A stretch of DNA of 64,000 nucleotides from Lineus longissimus (lineage: Eukaryota > Nemertea > Pilidiophora > Heteronemertea > Lineidae). The notes under the pieces are model-generated. The model made no database searches. It had not been told where the DNA came from and saw only the letters and a list, made by a program, of their open reading frames with translations. The stretch is taken from contig NC_088309.1 of NCBI RefSeq assembly GCF_910592395.1, forward strand, positions 17,174,599 through 17,238,598, read 5' to 3'. Shown here piece by piece: positions 28,373 to 43,300 of this stretch. Position 1 is the stretch's first letter; every line of letters starts with the position of its first letter. The position numbers and the translations under genes are program-made.

Positions 28373-31300
28373 ACGACGGACGCCACGGTATGGGATAAGC
28401 TCACCTCTGCTAAGAGGTGAGCTAAAAAGGGTATAAACTGGCATATTATTCATCCTAATTAATAGAAAGAAGTGTCAACATATTTATACACAACCAAGAC
28501 TAACAGGAAACTCATTAGATACATCTTCCAGGAGCTGGGCTACGAGTTGACAAGAGAAATTCTTTCTAAAATGGCAAAAGCAGGGACTAGCTTGGAAAGA
28601 TCGATATCAGAAGAGTTCGCCCTACACACATGTAACTGAGAAGTTAAACAAGGGATTCGTTATTTGATGGACTTCTTTTAACAGCAACATTTTTGAGTTC
28701 AAGGATTTAGTATAACTTTTAATTAATAAAGATTACAGGTATTAGTCTTTATTAATTTTTGGTGTTACCTTCAGAAAGGATTCCACATCAGCAAAATCAA
28801 ACACATTTGCCAAAGCTTCCAGAATCTTCTTGGGTTTCTTCATCTTGCTGTCAGCCCGAGACTGCACCTCATACATCAGCTCAGCAAATACCTAGAAGGG
28901 AAAATCACGAATTATTAGGAAGTTTTGGCAAATGCATTTTTTTTCCCCACATTAAATATCTGTTTCAATTTTATGTACTGTTGTGTCAAGAGTCCCATAC
29001 ACATTAGGACCAACGTCTGGCCTTAAATCGATATGGATATGTCATGATGCAAGAGTTGCTTACCAGCGAGAAGAAAAACCCACAAGGTCAAAGACACTAA
29101 ATAGCCAGTTTAATGGAAACTCTATTTGATTTTGATGAAAAACCTGGGAGACACTGTAAAACAACCCTAAAGACAAAGGAAAATGCATTAAATGCACTTC
29201 CTACAAAGAAATCAGGATATGTTCCAGTTTTCCAGGAAGGTATTTCTGGAATGCGTTCTTGGTTTGCCACATCTGCTGATGTCCTTCGACGGCTACCTCA
29301 TAGCTTTCAAGGAACTTAAATTCCTGGCTCTTGACAACACGTCATGACGCACAACATACAAAACTTTGAGAGTCAGTCGGATGAGACGAAAAGCTGTTAT
29401 CCCTTGTACCCGAGTGTCTGTGCCAGGGCAAGTAAAAGATCCCACAGAGGTGGACAGCAGCCTATAGTGGACACCATACCTCCGGCAAAAATCTAATAGG
29501 GTTACCACACCAGTAATGATATGATGGTACCGATGTGCAAACAGATCTACACAAAAGGCACCAACGTTTTTGTCTGCATCAAAATATTTGTTTCAGTTAC
29601 AGTGGAACCCCGGTTGGCGACCACCTCAGTAACGCGACCACCCCGCCAACGCAACCACGATTCTCCGGTCCCGAATGGTTTCCTCTCTAATTACCATTAA
29701 GAGACCCCCGCTAAGACGACCACCCCGGTACCCCGACCGCGACCACTGGCTTGGCCGGTCCCAAACTGAAAATCAACCCCGCTAACCCGACCACCAGGCC
29801 TAATTGCCGTAATCGGTCGCGACCGTGGCATAGTAATTAGCACCTCGCTGCCAAGCTTTGTTGAGACGGGGACAATGGCCATGGGAATACATATGAAAAC
29901 AAAAAATACAATGTGATTTTGCAGGTATGATCAATTGTATAAGTGTAAATGAATAAATAAACTTTCCTTTTCTAACGTTTTCATGGTTTGTTTTCATTAC
30001 TGAGCCAGTTCAGTACCAGACATGCGCACTCAGCAGCAGCAAAATCATGTGATTTGCGTGATTTGCATATGAACTTATAATAAACGGCGGGTAGTTTGAA
30101 GACCACACTTATGAAAAGGTTAATTCAAATAAAATATATTGTCTTCTTAATTCATTAAATTACAATAAAAACATAACACAATAGAAAATATGTTTTTTAT
30201 TCGCAATAAAACGCTAAGTTATGCAAATTAACATGCGTTACGGCTCACGTGGAATCATACGACAAGTTTACTTCAATCGTCACAAACAGTCGGGTACATG
30301 AAGGATGATTCACCAAATTGCCCGCAAATGCGTCACGTCGGGCAGATAATGAAACTTTGTGGATAAATGAGTTACAAAATTACCTTTTCTAACTCATTCT
30401 GAGAATGTAACATGTAATTTTATCGACGAACTGTTCTTGCGAGGCATGATAACAAAACTTTGGAGTGTGCATCATCTCAATCAGGCAGCGTTGCTATGGT
30501 AGTACAGCGTACACACACCATGCAGTCGGCAATTTTGGCGGGAAAAATAATCTGGGGATTCCCAACTTCGCTAACACGACCACCCGGGTAACACGACCAC
30601 TCCGACCACGGTCCCATGAGTGGTCGTGTTACCGGGGTTCCACTGTATTTGAATATCAATAACAAGATTGGAAAGAAAATTTTTATGGATAAGTGAAATT
30701 TACCGAGCATATCTGCATCCTGAATTGCATGAATAGTTGCTGCATGGTCATTTCTTTGTGTTTTGCTACAGCTTGGATCTGAAATCACAGAGAAGAGATT
30801 CTGGAAATGAAATATCCATAGGGTAGGCCTAAATGAAGCTCTTTAACGGTGTCAAATAATGCCAGTCAACTATGACACTGCATGGCTGCCTCGGGCTGTT
30901 AAACATTACTTCTTGTGATCACACTATTACAGTCAAGTGACAAGGGGTCAGCCAAGTACCTTTTGGCAAGATCTATCTGAAAACACTTTAACAAAGGTAT
31001 TGTTATAATGAAAAAAAAATCATAACCTGAAAATATCTTCTCTTTCAATGTTTTCCATGACGAATGAAGGAGATCCAGTGTCTTTTCACTCTATTTCGTA
31101 CGAAAGATTTGTTCCCAGCCATTTCTCCATTTAATGTCCATTTGCAATCTTCACCAAAAACTTCATATGATTATTTCTCACCTGCTGATTTGCCACGGCT
31201 GCTACAAATGGCGTCGTCGAGATAAGACTCTCCAGGAGACAGATGATGGACATGATCAACAGATGTCCTTGGCTTGACCTAACAAATACCAAGTACAGAT

Positions 31301-34300
31301 TAAACTATGCTTGCAAAGAGTGTTTTCACGGTCAGCCATGTCGGAGGGCACAACAATGACTTGTCGTGCCTACTAACTTAATAACTAAATCAAATGCTGT
31401 CATAATTATTTGTGCTTGCTTTCTTTTATCTGTCCCTCCAGCATGGCAGGTGATGACATCACATGAAACCACTCGATACAGAAATACTGTAAACCCTATT
31501 TGTTTGCAATCCTGAATGTTTGCAAAAGCATTCTTTTCAGTTTTGGCTTTCATTCATTTCCACGAATGAGAGCGTATTTCCAATGACAGAATTATTAACA
31601 TGATTAAGTCAGACATTTTACACCCCTCAAGTCTGCAATTTTACCCCATCTTCTAAAAGAACCTGAGAAAATGATAGGCTCGCAAAAATAAAAGGGTTTA
31701 CAACACTCATTTTAACAAGAATTCCAAATCTTTTATCGGCAACACGCCGCCGCATTCCTGACGCTGGCAATCGGTGGCTTAGCCTCACCGCCCACCACCG
31801 CCAAACACATGCGAGATGCTGCCACAATAACGAGGCAGCCTCAATGAGCCAATCAGAATAGTCACACTGGTTAAATTGGCTTCTGACCACACTGACTGAC
31901 ATTCATATGTTAAAGCATTGCCTCTTATTTTTTAAATATTGAGTTGAGAGCTTTAAGATCATTATTGGCTCTTTAGTCACCTGATCGATCACCTGAGGTA
32001 ACGGGGACCGTTAGGGAATCGAACCTGGGACCTCAGAGGTGACTGGCGCTGATGTTTTCACAGTGCCACTCCGACAGCCCGATTGCTTCCGATTGATGAC
32101 TCAATGGCTGCATCATGTGTACCGCGCATGTTCCTGAACAACTTCGTCAGCCAAATTAGCTTTCATCATGGGTGATCACAATTGAAAGGGCATGTGAAAT
32201 AAACCGACACTTTTGGTTGTAGCACGCAGCGCTAACCGTGACTTGAGGCTATGAGGCTCTCGGTTTATCATATTCAAACTCAGTTTGAGTTTGAAACTCA
32301 TCATACTCAAACTCAGTTTATCATATTCACTCACTTTCCAAGCTGTCCAATAGTGATAAGGACAGTCTCCTGAAGTCGATGGTTGGAGTTATCAATGGCG
32401 AGCATCTTGACTTCCTTGAGTTTGTTTATAATGGCTTCATCGGTTTCACTGGCCTTGTCTGAGCGGCTGTCACTCACGAGATTCTGCATGATTTCACTGG
32501 AAAATAGATAATGAAGACTACAGGCTGGCGCCAGGCGGACCAGATTATGTTCAAGGCAGGGAAATGGCCTTTTCAGGACTCCGGGATTGGCCAAAAAAAA
32601 TTACCAGGATTTGGAATAGAGGAAAAATCTTTGGGAAAATACGATTTTTTCCATATGGAAAATGGGTTTGCAAAATATTAGACAGCAATCAGGGTTTTCC
32701 CCCAAACAACCTAATCAGGATGACAAAAATGCTTCCAAAAATAGCTCTGGTATATCAATTGACTCATTTTATTCTAAAACAACCCCTAAAGCATGATTTG
32801 ATAAATTGGTAGCCAAAATTTCAAATTCCAAGGAAAAAGGCATATTTTTCGCCAGAAGAATACGGAAGTATATGCATTTTTGGATGAGAGTTACTGTCAG
32901 TAAGTACATAGATTTGGCTGAAATCGCAATCTGGAACCGGGATGCTTATTTCATTTAACATGTTTAAGATCAACAAATTTTTTTTCTCATGACTTTGAAC
33001 CTGGGGGCCGTTATTACGGATGATCTGGTCCTACCTGAAAGCCAACCTGACATTGTAATCAGAATCCTCGATGAGACAAAGGCACTTGTTCATCATGTCA
33101 ACAGTGGCAGTATTGTTGGCTCGAAGTTCAATATGGCCAAACACCCTCTTTAGACTTCCAACAATGCCTAAAAGAACAGAAACGACGGATATTAGTCAGT
33201 TCTCAAATGCAGAAAACATTTCATACAATCATACAAAATCATTGAGCAGTCATCAATATACAGTAGAACCTCTCTATTAAGGACACCCTCGGGACCGACA
33301 AGTGCTGCCCCTAATAGAGAGGTGTCCCGATTAGAGAGGTCAAATTGAATGCAAAGACCCAATTTGGGACTAAAACGAGTGTCCTACATAGAGAGGGTGT
33401 CCTCAATAGAGAGATGTCCACTAAGAGAGGTTCCACTGTGTTATAGGCTGCAGCAGTTCCTGTGCTGCGGCAGTTCCAGTCCCAACCAAGACCACCGGAG
33501 TGGGTTTATAATTTGGAATCAGTCAATAGTGTTCAAATTCCCACATGAACAGGCCCCAGCATACTTGTGGAACTGATACCAAAATACAACCCCACATATG
33601 ATCTCTGGTGTACTGAAAAAATCCTTCTCATCACACGTGAGCCTTGGTGCAAAGGCAATGGCTAGTCAGTGACCTGAGCAATTACATGTACATTTTTGAG
33701 GTAACAGTGAGGTATCAATTCCTGAGACAATATTTCATCAGGACAACTTACCAAGTCTAACTTGTTTCTCTTCCAATTTGAGTAAATGTAGAAATGGCAG
33801 GAACATGCCCGGGTCGACAAGTCTGGGCCTGCCCGACTTGTCATTGTCTGAAAGAAAAGCATAGATGTAATAAAGAGTTTCGGGTCCCATGTTTGATTCC
33901 CAGTCGGTCCCGGTACACTCATGAGATAGAGAGGGCGACTCTCTCCGACAGTGTTTGTTATCTCTGGGATCTCCGGTTTCCTCCTACTTACATTACAATA
34001 ACCAATATTTTTTATAGAGCTCATAATGTCCCAGTTGACATTCAGCTCTCAATTCAATGTTTTATTCCTTATTAGTATTAAGGAGCGAGAACTTAACAGG
34101 GACTCGAACAGACAAGCACTGCAGTGTAATTTAAGTAAAAGCTGTCATACTTCCGAAATCTCTCCTCTACAAATGAACATGAGGGTACTGTTGGTCTTAC
34201 CAGGCAAAGGGTCACAAGAAGTGCACTTCAGTTCCATCAACTCATAGAGAGGTCGACTAAAGTCAGGTCCAGCAGGACTGAAAGTGGAACAAATTTCAAA

Positions 34301-37300
34301 ATACAGTTGTTGTGGTAAAGAAATGACTCCTTCATGGAACTGAACTACATAGGAAAGCACTGTACAAGTTTGAAATTTATTTATTGATTTGAAATTTATT
34401 CTGATCATATCATGGTATCAGTTGTATATGCAGCTCTCAGCCTAAAAACTTTAGTATAAAGTTACAAAGTTAAAGTTTGGGTGTATTATCAGATTACAGC
34501 TGCTGAAGAGGTGACATCTGACTTCCCACTTTAACGCCGTTATATCCTGAAACATTTCAGATTACAGCTGCTGAAGAGGTGACATCTGACTTCCCACTTT
34601 AACGCCATTATATCCTGAAACATTTCAGATTACAGCTGCTGAAGAGGTGACATCTGACTTCCCACTTTAACGTCGTTATATCCTGAAACATTTCAGATTA
34701 CAGCTGCTAAAGAGGTGACATCTGACTTCCCACTTTAACGACGTTATATCCTGAAACATTTCAGATTACAGCTGCTGAAGAGGTGACATCTGACTTCCCA
34801 CTTTAACGCCATTATATCCTGAAACATTTCAGATTACAGCTGCTAAAGAGGTGACATCTGACTTCCCACTTTAACGCCATTATATCCAGAAACAGTTCAG
34901 ATTACAGCTGCTAAAGAGGTGACATCTGACTTCCCACTTTAACGCCATTATATCCTGAAACATTTCAGATTACAGCTGCTGAAGAGGTGACATCTGACTT
35001 CCCACTTTAACGTCGTTATATCCTGAAACATTTCAGATTACAGCTGCTGAAAAGGTGACATCTGACTTCCCACTTTTAAAGCTATTATATCCTGAAACAT
35101 TTCAGATTACAGCTGCTAAAGAGGTGACATCTGACTTCCCACTTTAACGCCGTTATATCCTGAAACAGTTCAGATTACAGCTGCTAAAGAGGTGACATCT
35201 GACTTCCCACTTTAACGACGTTATATCCTGAAACATTTCAGATTACAGCTGCTGAAGAGGTGACATCTGACTTCCCACTTTAACGCCGTTATATCCTGAA
35301 ACATTTCAGATTACAGCTGCTGAAGAGGTGACATCTGACTTCCCACTTTAACGCTGTTATATCCTGAAACACTTCCAGAAAACACAAGATGACCTGCTCA
35401 ATCAGTGCTACGACCTCACCTGAGCATTTCTGACCGGTACCCATTTATACACCAGGGCAAAGTAATGAGACCTGCCTAAACTTTCACGCCGATTGTGGGT
35501 TTCGGAACCAGGGCCTCTGGACAGCTAGCTGAGGGACTGACATGACTGAGAAACTAGTCCAAGACAGAAGCTCAGCAAGAAGAACTTGGCAAACTTTACA
35601 CAGAACAATTCCTCTACAACAAGAACAAAATTAGGAGTCTTCACTGATTTGGATTGTCCTGAAAGAACTGATAAACTTACGATTGTAAGACGGCCTTCCT
35701 TGAAACAACACAGGCCAATGGTCCATAAATTTGAGCGAGTTCACAAGACACCTTCGTGCAGGTCTCCTTAACTAGGTGGCTGAAATTAACAAAGGAAAAA
35801 TTAAGCAAAAGGATATTATAGGGTACTGTTCGTCAAGTGCAGCACCCGCAGCCTATCAAACTGAAGAAAACCAGAGAAAATGTATCATCGAGGAGATTTT
35901 TAAAAATGAAGTGACGTACACAAAAATGTATGTCTATCTACTCATCACATGCTAGTAAACCCTTATCTATCATTGCAAGGAGGCAAGACATGTTATTCTC
36001 TCCTTTCCCGTTGCTTAGAAATACTTCAGCGAAAACCATCAATATTGACCAGAAAAACATTTCTCCACGCTTTTACGTCACGCGTTAAAAAGGTAAACAG
36101 AAGTAAAGTTTGCTTTTTATTGTAGTGTCACCCCTGATGAAAGTGCCAGCCAGATTGGGTTTCTGAGACATTTTACTTCCAAATTCCTACCTCAAATGCC
36201 AGGTGCCTGATGAGAAGGCAGTCTGTACCCTATATCTAACTCATTTTATTTTGAGAGAAATAAAGAAACATCGTGTGGTTCTATATTTAACTAGCTCGTG
36301 GCTAACCAACAATTAACAATTAACGATTTTCCAGCTCTACCGGTCAATTGTCAAACAGTGTAAACATATTTACAGTAAACACAGAAGAAAAGCAATAAAA
36401 AATTAAGTACATTATACTGTATCTTACAAAAAATGATTCCCTTTTTTTCAGAAAAAATCTAAAGAATCATACATACTGCAGTAAGTCATACACAAGATGA
36501 TTGCCATTGGGTCCATAGTAGTATAGCAGGGTTGGGAAACAATGGATTGACCAACACTTGAGCCCTTTATCAGAGTCGTTCTAAAGGATAAAAAAGAAAA
36601 TGACTGAAATGTCACTTGAGATAATGTTCATGACTATGATTGCGTCTGCTCTAGTAAGCATCTGTTGCCTATTGCTACAGCTCGGTACCAATTCAGGTCA
36701 TTGGCCTAGAGAAGACCAGTTATCATCATAGTCGTATTAAGTTATCAGTAATCAAGCTAAGCGAAAAAAATTACTTCATGATTCAGGGACAGAAAAGAGG
36801 CATTAGGCTTAATCTACCACACTCATCAAGCATGTCAAGTAACTCTGCTTGACCTTGGATCGCCACTGATGACATACTTCCTTTCGCATCAATCCCAACA
36901 CAGAGGTACAATCACAGAGAAATGGAGTATACACCTGGACACAAAGTTCTGGATCTAGCAGGGCGATCTCTTTGCTGTCATACTCACCAAGGCACTCTGC
37001 ATCACCTTGGATCGCCACTGAGGACACACTTCCTTTGGCATCAAGCCCAGCACTGAGACACAGTCACAGAGAGACTGTGGGGACAATTTGTCAGCAAGGA
37101 CTGTAGCCAGTTGGGCGATCTCTTTACTGTCGTTACGCTTCAGGTCCAACCAAGATATATCATTCTGAAAATGAATTTAAGCTGATGAACTTATTTGGGA
37201 AACAAATATGCTTTTGAAATAACAAAAAATGTGCCTTCTCCTCTAAACATTGAAAATCAGATGCGCTTCTACCAACAGCCACTAAGGAGATATTTGCAAC

Positions 37301-40300
37301 AAATGCCAACTAAAAGTTCCCAATGTCCCGCAAATGCAATACGCTTCATCATCCCCAGATAGCCACAGGGGACCAACTCAACAACCCAAAACTTAACACA
37401 AGTACTCTGCAAGGGTTGCCCAAGGCCTCAAGTGTGACTACTTGTTCTAAGGTTGTTTTTTAAAGAGACCATGTTTTAAGATAATCTGCTAGTCTTTCCT
37501 TTTAGGCAGGCTTACTCTAGCTAAGATCACTTTCTGAGTGCAACTGGACTCAAGCTATATATAGAAACTGACCCCTTTAATACTGGCAGCCACTGCACTG
37601 GCAGCTAGCTCTAGCAGAAACAACTTAAGCCCGCAGCACACTAGCCGCCAACTTTGGCGACAAGAAGCGTTCGGCTGACGCCTCTCGACGCCAAAGTTCG
37701 CGGCCAGTGGATCCCGGTCAGAGCACACCTTCCCAGAATTGGCGTCCAGTAGCGTCTTTTCCGCCACTTTAACCCATCCTGGGCCATGCAGCGCGAAATC
37801 ATGTGACATCAAGACGCAAGCTGATTGGCCATAGCCTCGCCGCCGACGCCAAATCAGGCGGCCATCCGTAGCACACCTGGCTTCTTCTTGCGTTCAAACG
37901 CGGCGACATGCGTCAAAAATCAAACATGTTAGATATTTGGCATTTTGCGGCAAGTGACGTCAAGTTGCGTTCGCCGACGCTGTTCGTAGCAGACTAGGGA
38001 TTTTTCAGGCGTTCAGGACTCTTGCGGCAAAAAATGCCTGTGAATGCCGAAGTTGGCGGCTAGTGTGCTGCGGGCTTTACTGAGAACCACGGGATTTGAG
38101 CTCACTCTACTGATGACTTCTTACTGAGGGGCCCTGGAGTCGAGCTAACTCTAGCGAGGACTATAACTGGGAGCCACTGGAGTCGAGCTAACTCTAGAGA
38201 AGACTACTTACTGGGAGCCACTGCAGTCGAGCTAACTCTAGCAAAGACTACTTACAGGGAGCCACTATTGTCGAGCTAACTCTAGCGTGGACTACTTACT
38301 GGTAACCACTGGAGAGTCAACATCCATGAGAAATCCAACCACAAATCGGGAGTACTTTTCATCACATCTGAAACGAAAATTGAATTTTATTCAAGACCCT
38401 CAGATTTCAGGCTGCGTGCTGTGGTATTTTTTCTGAGAGTAGTTCACCGATGTATCCTTGTGGGGTAGGATAGACGAAATCGCTTACCTCCAACCACAAG
38501 GATTGCACCCATGGTCCTGACAATCTGGCTGTAAATCTGGGCAACATGTTCGGCTTGCATCTGTTCAGCAGCAAGGAACCTCAGAGTACTCCTGAAGACA
38601 TCACACAAAGTCACCAGGAACTCCTCAGACGCGAACCCTGGGCTCAGTGCCAGAACATTCTTGGCATGCCTTGAAAAAAAGGAAGTGAACTCACTAGAAA
38701 TTCAAATGATGAAGTAGTTTTTGATTGGGAAAAATTTCTCGTTACAGCAAAATAAAAATTGCCTTTTATATTTTCACAGATCACCAAAGTGAGGCACGAA
38801 TATTTGGCAGTGTGCAGTTGTCAACGTGGATCCTAAACTCACTTTGATAGCAGCGCCATTGAGAGGACTTCTGTAATAACCCTTAGCCCCTCCACCATCC
38901 GCGACACACTACTGCCATCCTGCAAGAGAAGAAATTGATCAGATTTATATTTTTCATTTGTTTCTTACTTTAATATAGGTTAGTTTAGCCAATGGTTTCA
39001 ACCTCGGTAATTTAAACTGAATGTTTATTGACAAAACAACTTCATGCCCACATTTTGTTTCAGTCCAAAAAGACCAGAAATCATCATTCAGCGATGCGGG
39101 TTTCTTATTCAAATAGAACAATATTGAGTGTTCCCAGAGCACTTTAACAAATTATTCTAACACATCTCGATTGCAATATGTCTGTATTATCATTATACAC
39201 AGTGCCTCATTATTCCAGCAGCGGTCTCAATTTTTCAATCGAGATATGGAAGAATGCAGCCACGGTGAAATATAGTTTTCAGTATGTTGTTTTGTGCTGA
39301 CAACTCGTTAAATTTAAGGTATGATAGAATTGAAATCAACTCTGCACTGTGGGGTCTCTCGACTAAAATCGAGCCCGTCAGGTTTAGCTCAAATTCTGCC
39401 CCAAACCTTTGGTGAAAGCACATATGGCTTCAGATTTAGCTTCACCTTCCCAGTCTCGATTTTCGGACAGAGATCCACCAATGCAGTGTTAATTCCTCAA
39501 CAAAGACAACTTCTAAGTCTCCTTTTTACCAAGTACAGTAGAACCTATCTATTACGGACTTCCCTCGGGACTGACAAGTGCTGTCCTTAATGGAGAGGCG
39601 TCCTGATTAGAGGAGTCAAATTGAAGGGAAACAACCAATTTGGAGCAAAAACTAGTGTCATTAATAGAGAGGTTGTCTTTGATAGAGAGGTTGTCTTTAA
39701 TAGAGAGGTATCTGCTAAAGGAGGTTCCACTGTATAGAACGATTTAAACTCTACTTGCTAACGTACATTCTGGCCGAGGTTCATCAACTGCGTGAGGACA
39801 AAAGTTCTCTTTCTTAGCAGTTCCTGATAGAGTACTCCACCAGCAACTGACGATTGTGGGTCCACATCTGATCTGAAACAGTAGAAGTAGGCAAGGAGAT
39901 TTCTAAACATCTTTGAAAGGGCATGTTGGTATTCAATAGATATATGCATGAGGACCATAATGACATCCAATTCATAGAGACATCATGAAAGACGTGATGA
40001 TTATACGAGTTCGTTGAGCAGTGAAGCTCTCTGTGAGAAGACGCTGACAGAGGACTTTGCCGACGTAATCAGACGCCGCAGACTTGGCTTAGAAATGTCC
40101 TCCGGATGAACCCAGGCAGCTTGCCAGAGACTGCCCTGCATTGGACCCCCAGAGAGAGAGGAAATGAGGCAGACCCAAAGCCACCTGGAGGAGCACTATG
40201 TCAGAGGAGCTGCAACTCATGGGGCTGACATGGGACGAGGCACAGCGGGTAGCAGGAGACCGTAAAGGCTGGATGAAGCGTGTTGTGGCCTGTCCCACTA

Positions 40301-43300
40301 GGGAAAAAGAGCCATAAGTAAGTAAGTCATTTAGCAGTTCTAAAATATTTTAGACAGAACTTCATGAGAAATCTGCAAGGTTTTGCCACCTGAAAGCAGC
40401 CGCAAAAACCAGTGTCAAACTTACTGGCAGAAGGAAACTAAAAGGACACTTTCTATTAAACAAATATTACTCACTTCGCAAAAAGGTCCTCTTGAGAGCA
40501 GAACTTATCCTCAAGTTCGAGGTCCAGCTCAAACCATACACAAGGGACAAGGAACTGGGAAACAAAATAACAGGAATACATATATATCCATTGAGCGAAC
40601 AAAAAAGAACATTTAAAGTTGACTATCTCGAAGACGCATGGTGAGAAGTCAATAAGATTTGGCTTTCATCTACACTGACATGATACACATGATATAAGCT
40701 TGAAGACTCTTCACATAGTGAGGAAATATCCGATGGCATGCCAAAAATTGCTGTATGATATCATTTTATACAATTTCTTTCCTAATCGTTCTTGGCGCCA
40801 AAACAAGACGGTGCCATGTTGGCAAAAATGACGTCATACCATGTCAAGTCCAAAAAAGACATTTGCGGCGGACATTTTTCACCTCCGCCAGTCCACACAG
40901 AGCAGTGGACGGCTATTGCCCGACATGCCGAACACTGCTTACTTTTATCTGAACAGGCAAATAATACCATAGTTTCAGGATCTAATGTTTCCTAGGTGCA
41001 TTCGGCATATCTAGAGAGGTTGCAGCCAAGTGCTGATCGACTGAAATCGTAGCAGGGCATGACGTGCTATGCATGCATGTTACCAGCATGTGATGGGGAC
41101 ATGTGACATGACGTGCTATGCATGTCACCAGCATGTGATGGGGACATGTGACATGATGTGCTATGCATGTCACCAGCATGTGATGGGGACATGTGACACG
41201 AGGTGCTCTGCACGTCACCCGCAGCAAAAAGGCCGACAGTGTTGCCCTCTAGAGAGATACCGAGACAACTATCCACGACTTCGTAAAACATAATCTTGCC
41301 CCTCTGGTGTCTGAAGCCTAAAGTCTCAACTTTACACAAGACAATAACCCCTTGCCTACGTAATGCGTACCCCGTACGCAGTAATTTGCTATCCCAGGCC
41401 ACGTCACGCGTACTGGGTACGCCTAAAAAAAAGCGTTTTAAGTGAATGCATAGTACTGCCATCTGCTAACAACTTTCGTAACTACTCTAATGATTCGTGC
41501 TGCCAGTACAAACATTCGGCGGCCATTAGAATTACATACACAATGGCGAGTACTCACGGCGTTCCTCACAGGTAAATTCAATCATGGAAAAAGTGCTCTC
41601 GTGTCCCAGGTGGGCAGTTGCTCAGGAGGCAAAGGGTTAGTTAATATACGCACCTGTGCAGTGGTAAGCATCCCTATTTCAAAACAAAGCTGTGAACTCC
41701 ACTTGGACCTGATCTCCTTCAACGAGGGACTCTGAATCACGCTTGCCGGCATCTCCTTCCAAACCTTCATGACAAGCGTGCACATCTTCGCCATCAGTTC
41801 ATTTGAAAGTTTCTCCGGTCGGTGTCTGGCCACAGCAGACGTCAGTGACACCAACATTTGTTCAAAATGGTACAGCTCGAGATTGTTGCTGCTTCCAAAG
41901 CCCTTGTTGGCGATGAAGAATTGCGAGAAACAGCTACACCAACTCTCCTCAAGGCCATCTGTTGTGCTGCAAAAAACAAGATTAAATGAAATAGCTAGGG
42001 CCATTGTGCTCACCTCCCTTAGCGACTGTTTATTACATATGATAAAAGTATTTTCCAATGATCAAGCCCTTAGTTTTTGATTTTAGCCACCTGGTGGCCA
42101 AACAAGGAATCAAACTGGACCAAAATCAGTTAGGGAGATATAGCACTTTTTGTGTTTTCGGCAAAGGGCTACATATGCAACAAGTTTCAAGTTGACAGCT
42201 CCAGTATTTACATGCTTTGCAACATGCCTTGCTGACGGACCTTGCGACATAAGATAAGCTCACCTCTCTGGGGTTAGCTAAATAGCAAGGTTATATCCAA
42301 AATGCAATTCAAGCCCTAGTATTGCACTGAGCAATGTACCGCCTACTGTCATTATAAACTTGACAAATGTTTTCACTGATTTAAAGGTCTAACCTTCCAA
42401 ACATGCCCTGTTCCTCCACAATGAAGTCAATCATTCCCTCCAGACAAGACACAGCATAATCCAAGGGCTGGGGAGATGGAAGGCCAACGTACTTCAACAA
42501 CATAGTCATCGCATCAAGTGAGACCTGCAAAAAACCATGGTGTGCCAAGTATTCAAAAATTTGTTAATTTTTTCTTCATGAATCCGTTAATTTTGAATTT
42601 TTCTGTACAATTTCTGAAACTGGGCAACTAGGTCCACAGTGAACTATAAGGATAATATCTTTCTCATTAACTCTTTCCTACCGCACCCAGTGTGGGATTT
42701 TCTGGGTGCGGTAGTGAAAGGGTCCACACACTGCATGCTACGTACTACTGCTGGCCCACAGTAACCCGTACCGCAAGATTTTTCCGAAGTTCTATCATTC
42801 AACCACAGTCCCTATAAGTCTTTGGCTGGTTACACCTGAAACAATGAGCTGGCAAGCACGGCAGTCCACCCAATGCACACCTCATCCCTGAGATTGGGTA
42901 GTGCCAGCTATTTTACAATGAAAATTTTGCCAAGTTTAGAATCCAGGCAGTCCGGTCTTCGAGGTGCAGGCCAGGGGTACAGTACAGTTCAAAGGGTTAG
43001 GAAGACGTTAGATCACAACATTCTGGGAATGTTACGATTCAGAGGTTTTTTCACATATAAAACATCTTGTGAACCAATAAAGCATACCTTTTTAACATTT
43101 GGTGCGCCATATTCTACCTGACACCCAATGGCTCCCCAGATCAGATCCAAATACAGTACAGTTCAAAGGGTAAGGAAGACGTTAGATCATAACATTCTGG
43201 GAATGTAACGATTCAGAGGTTTTTTTCACATATAAAACATCTTGTGAACCAATAAAGCATACCTTTTTAACATTGGGAGCGCCATATTCTACCTGACACC

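Noticed and set aside
31741-31902. Extra ATR exon or antisense gene at the GC-rich stretch
   Set aside because: No splice sites fit the exon 19-20 phase and the translation has no family likeness.
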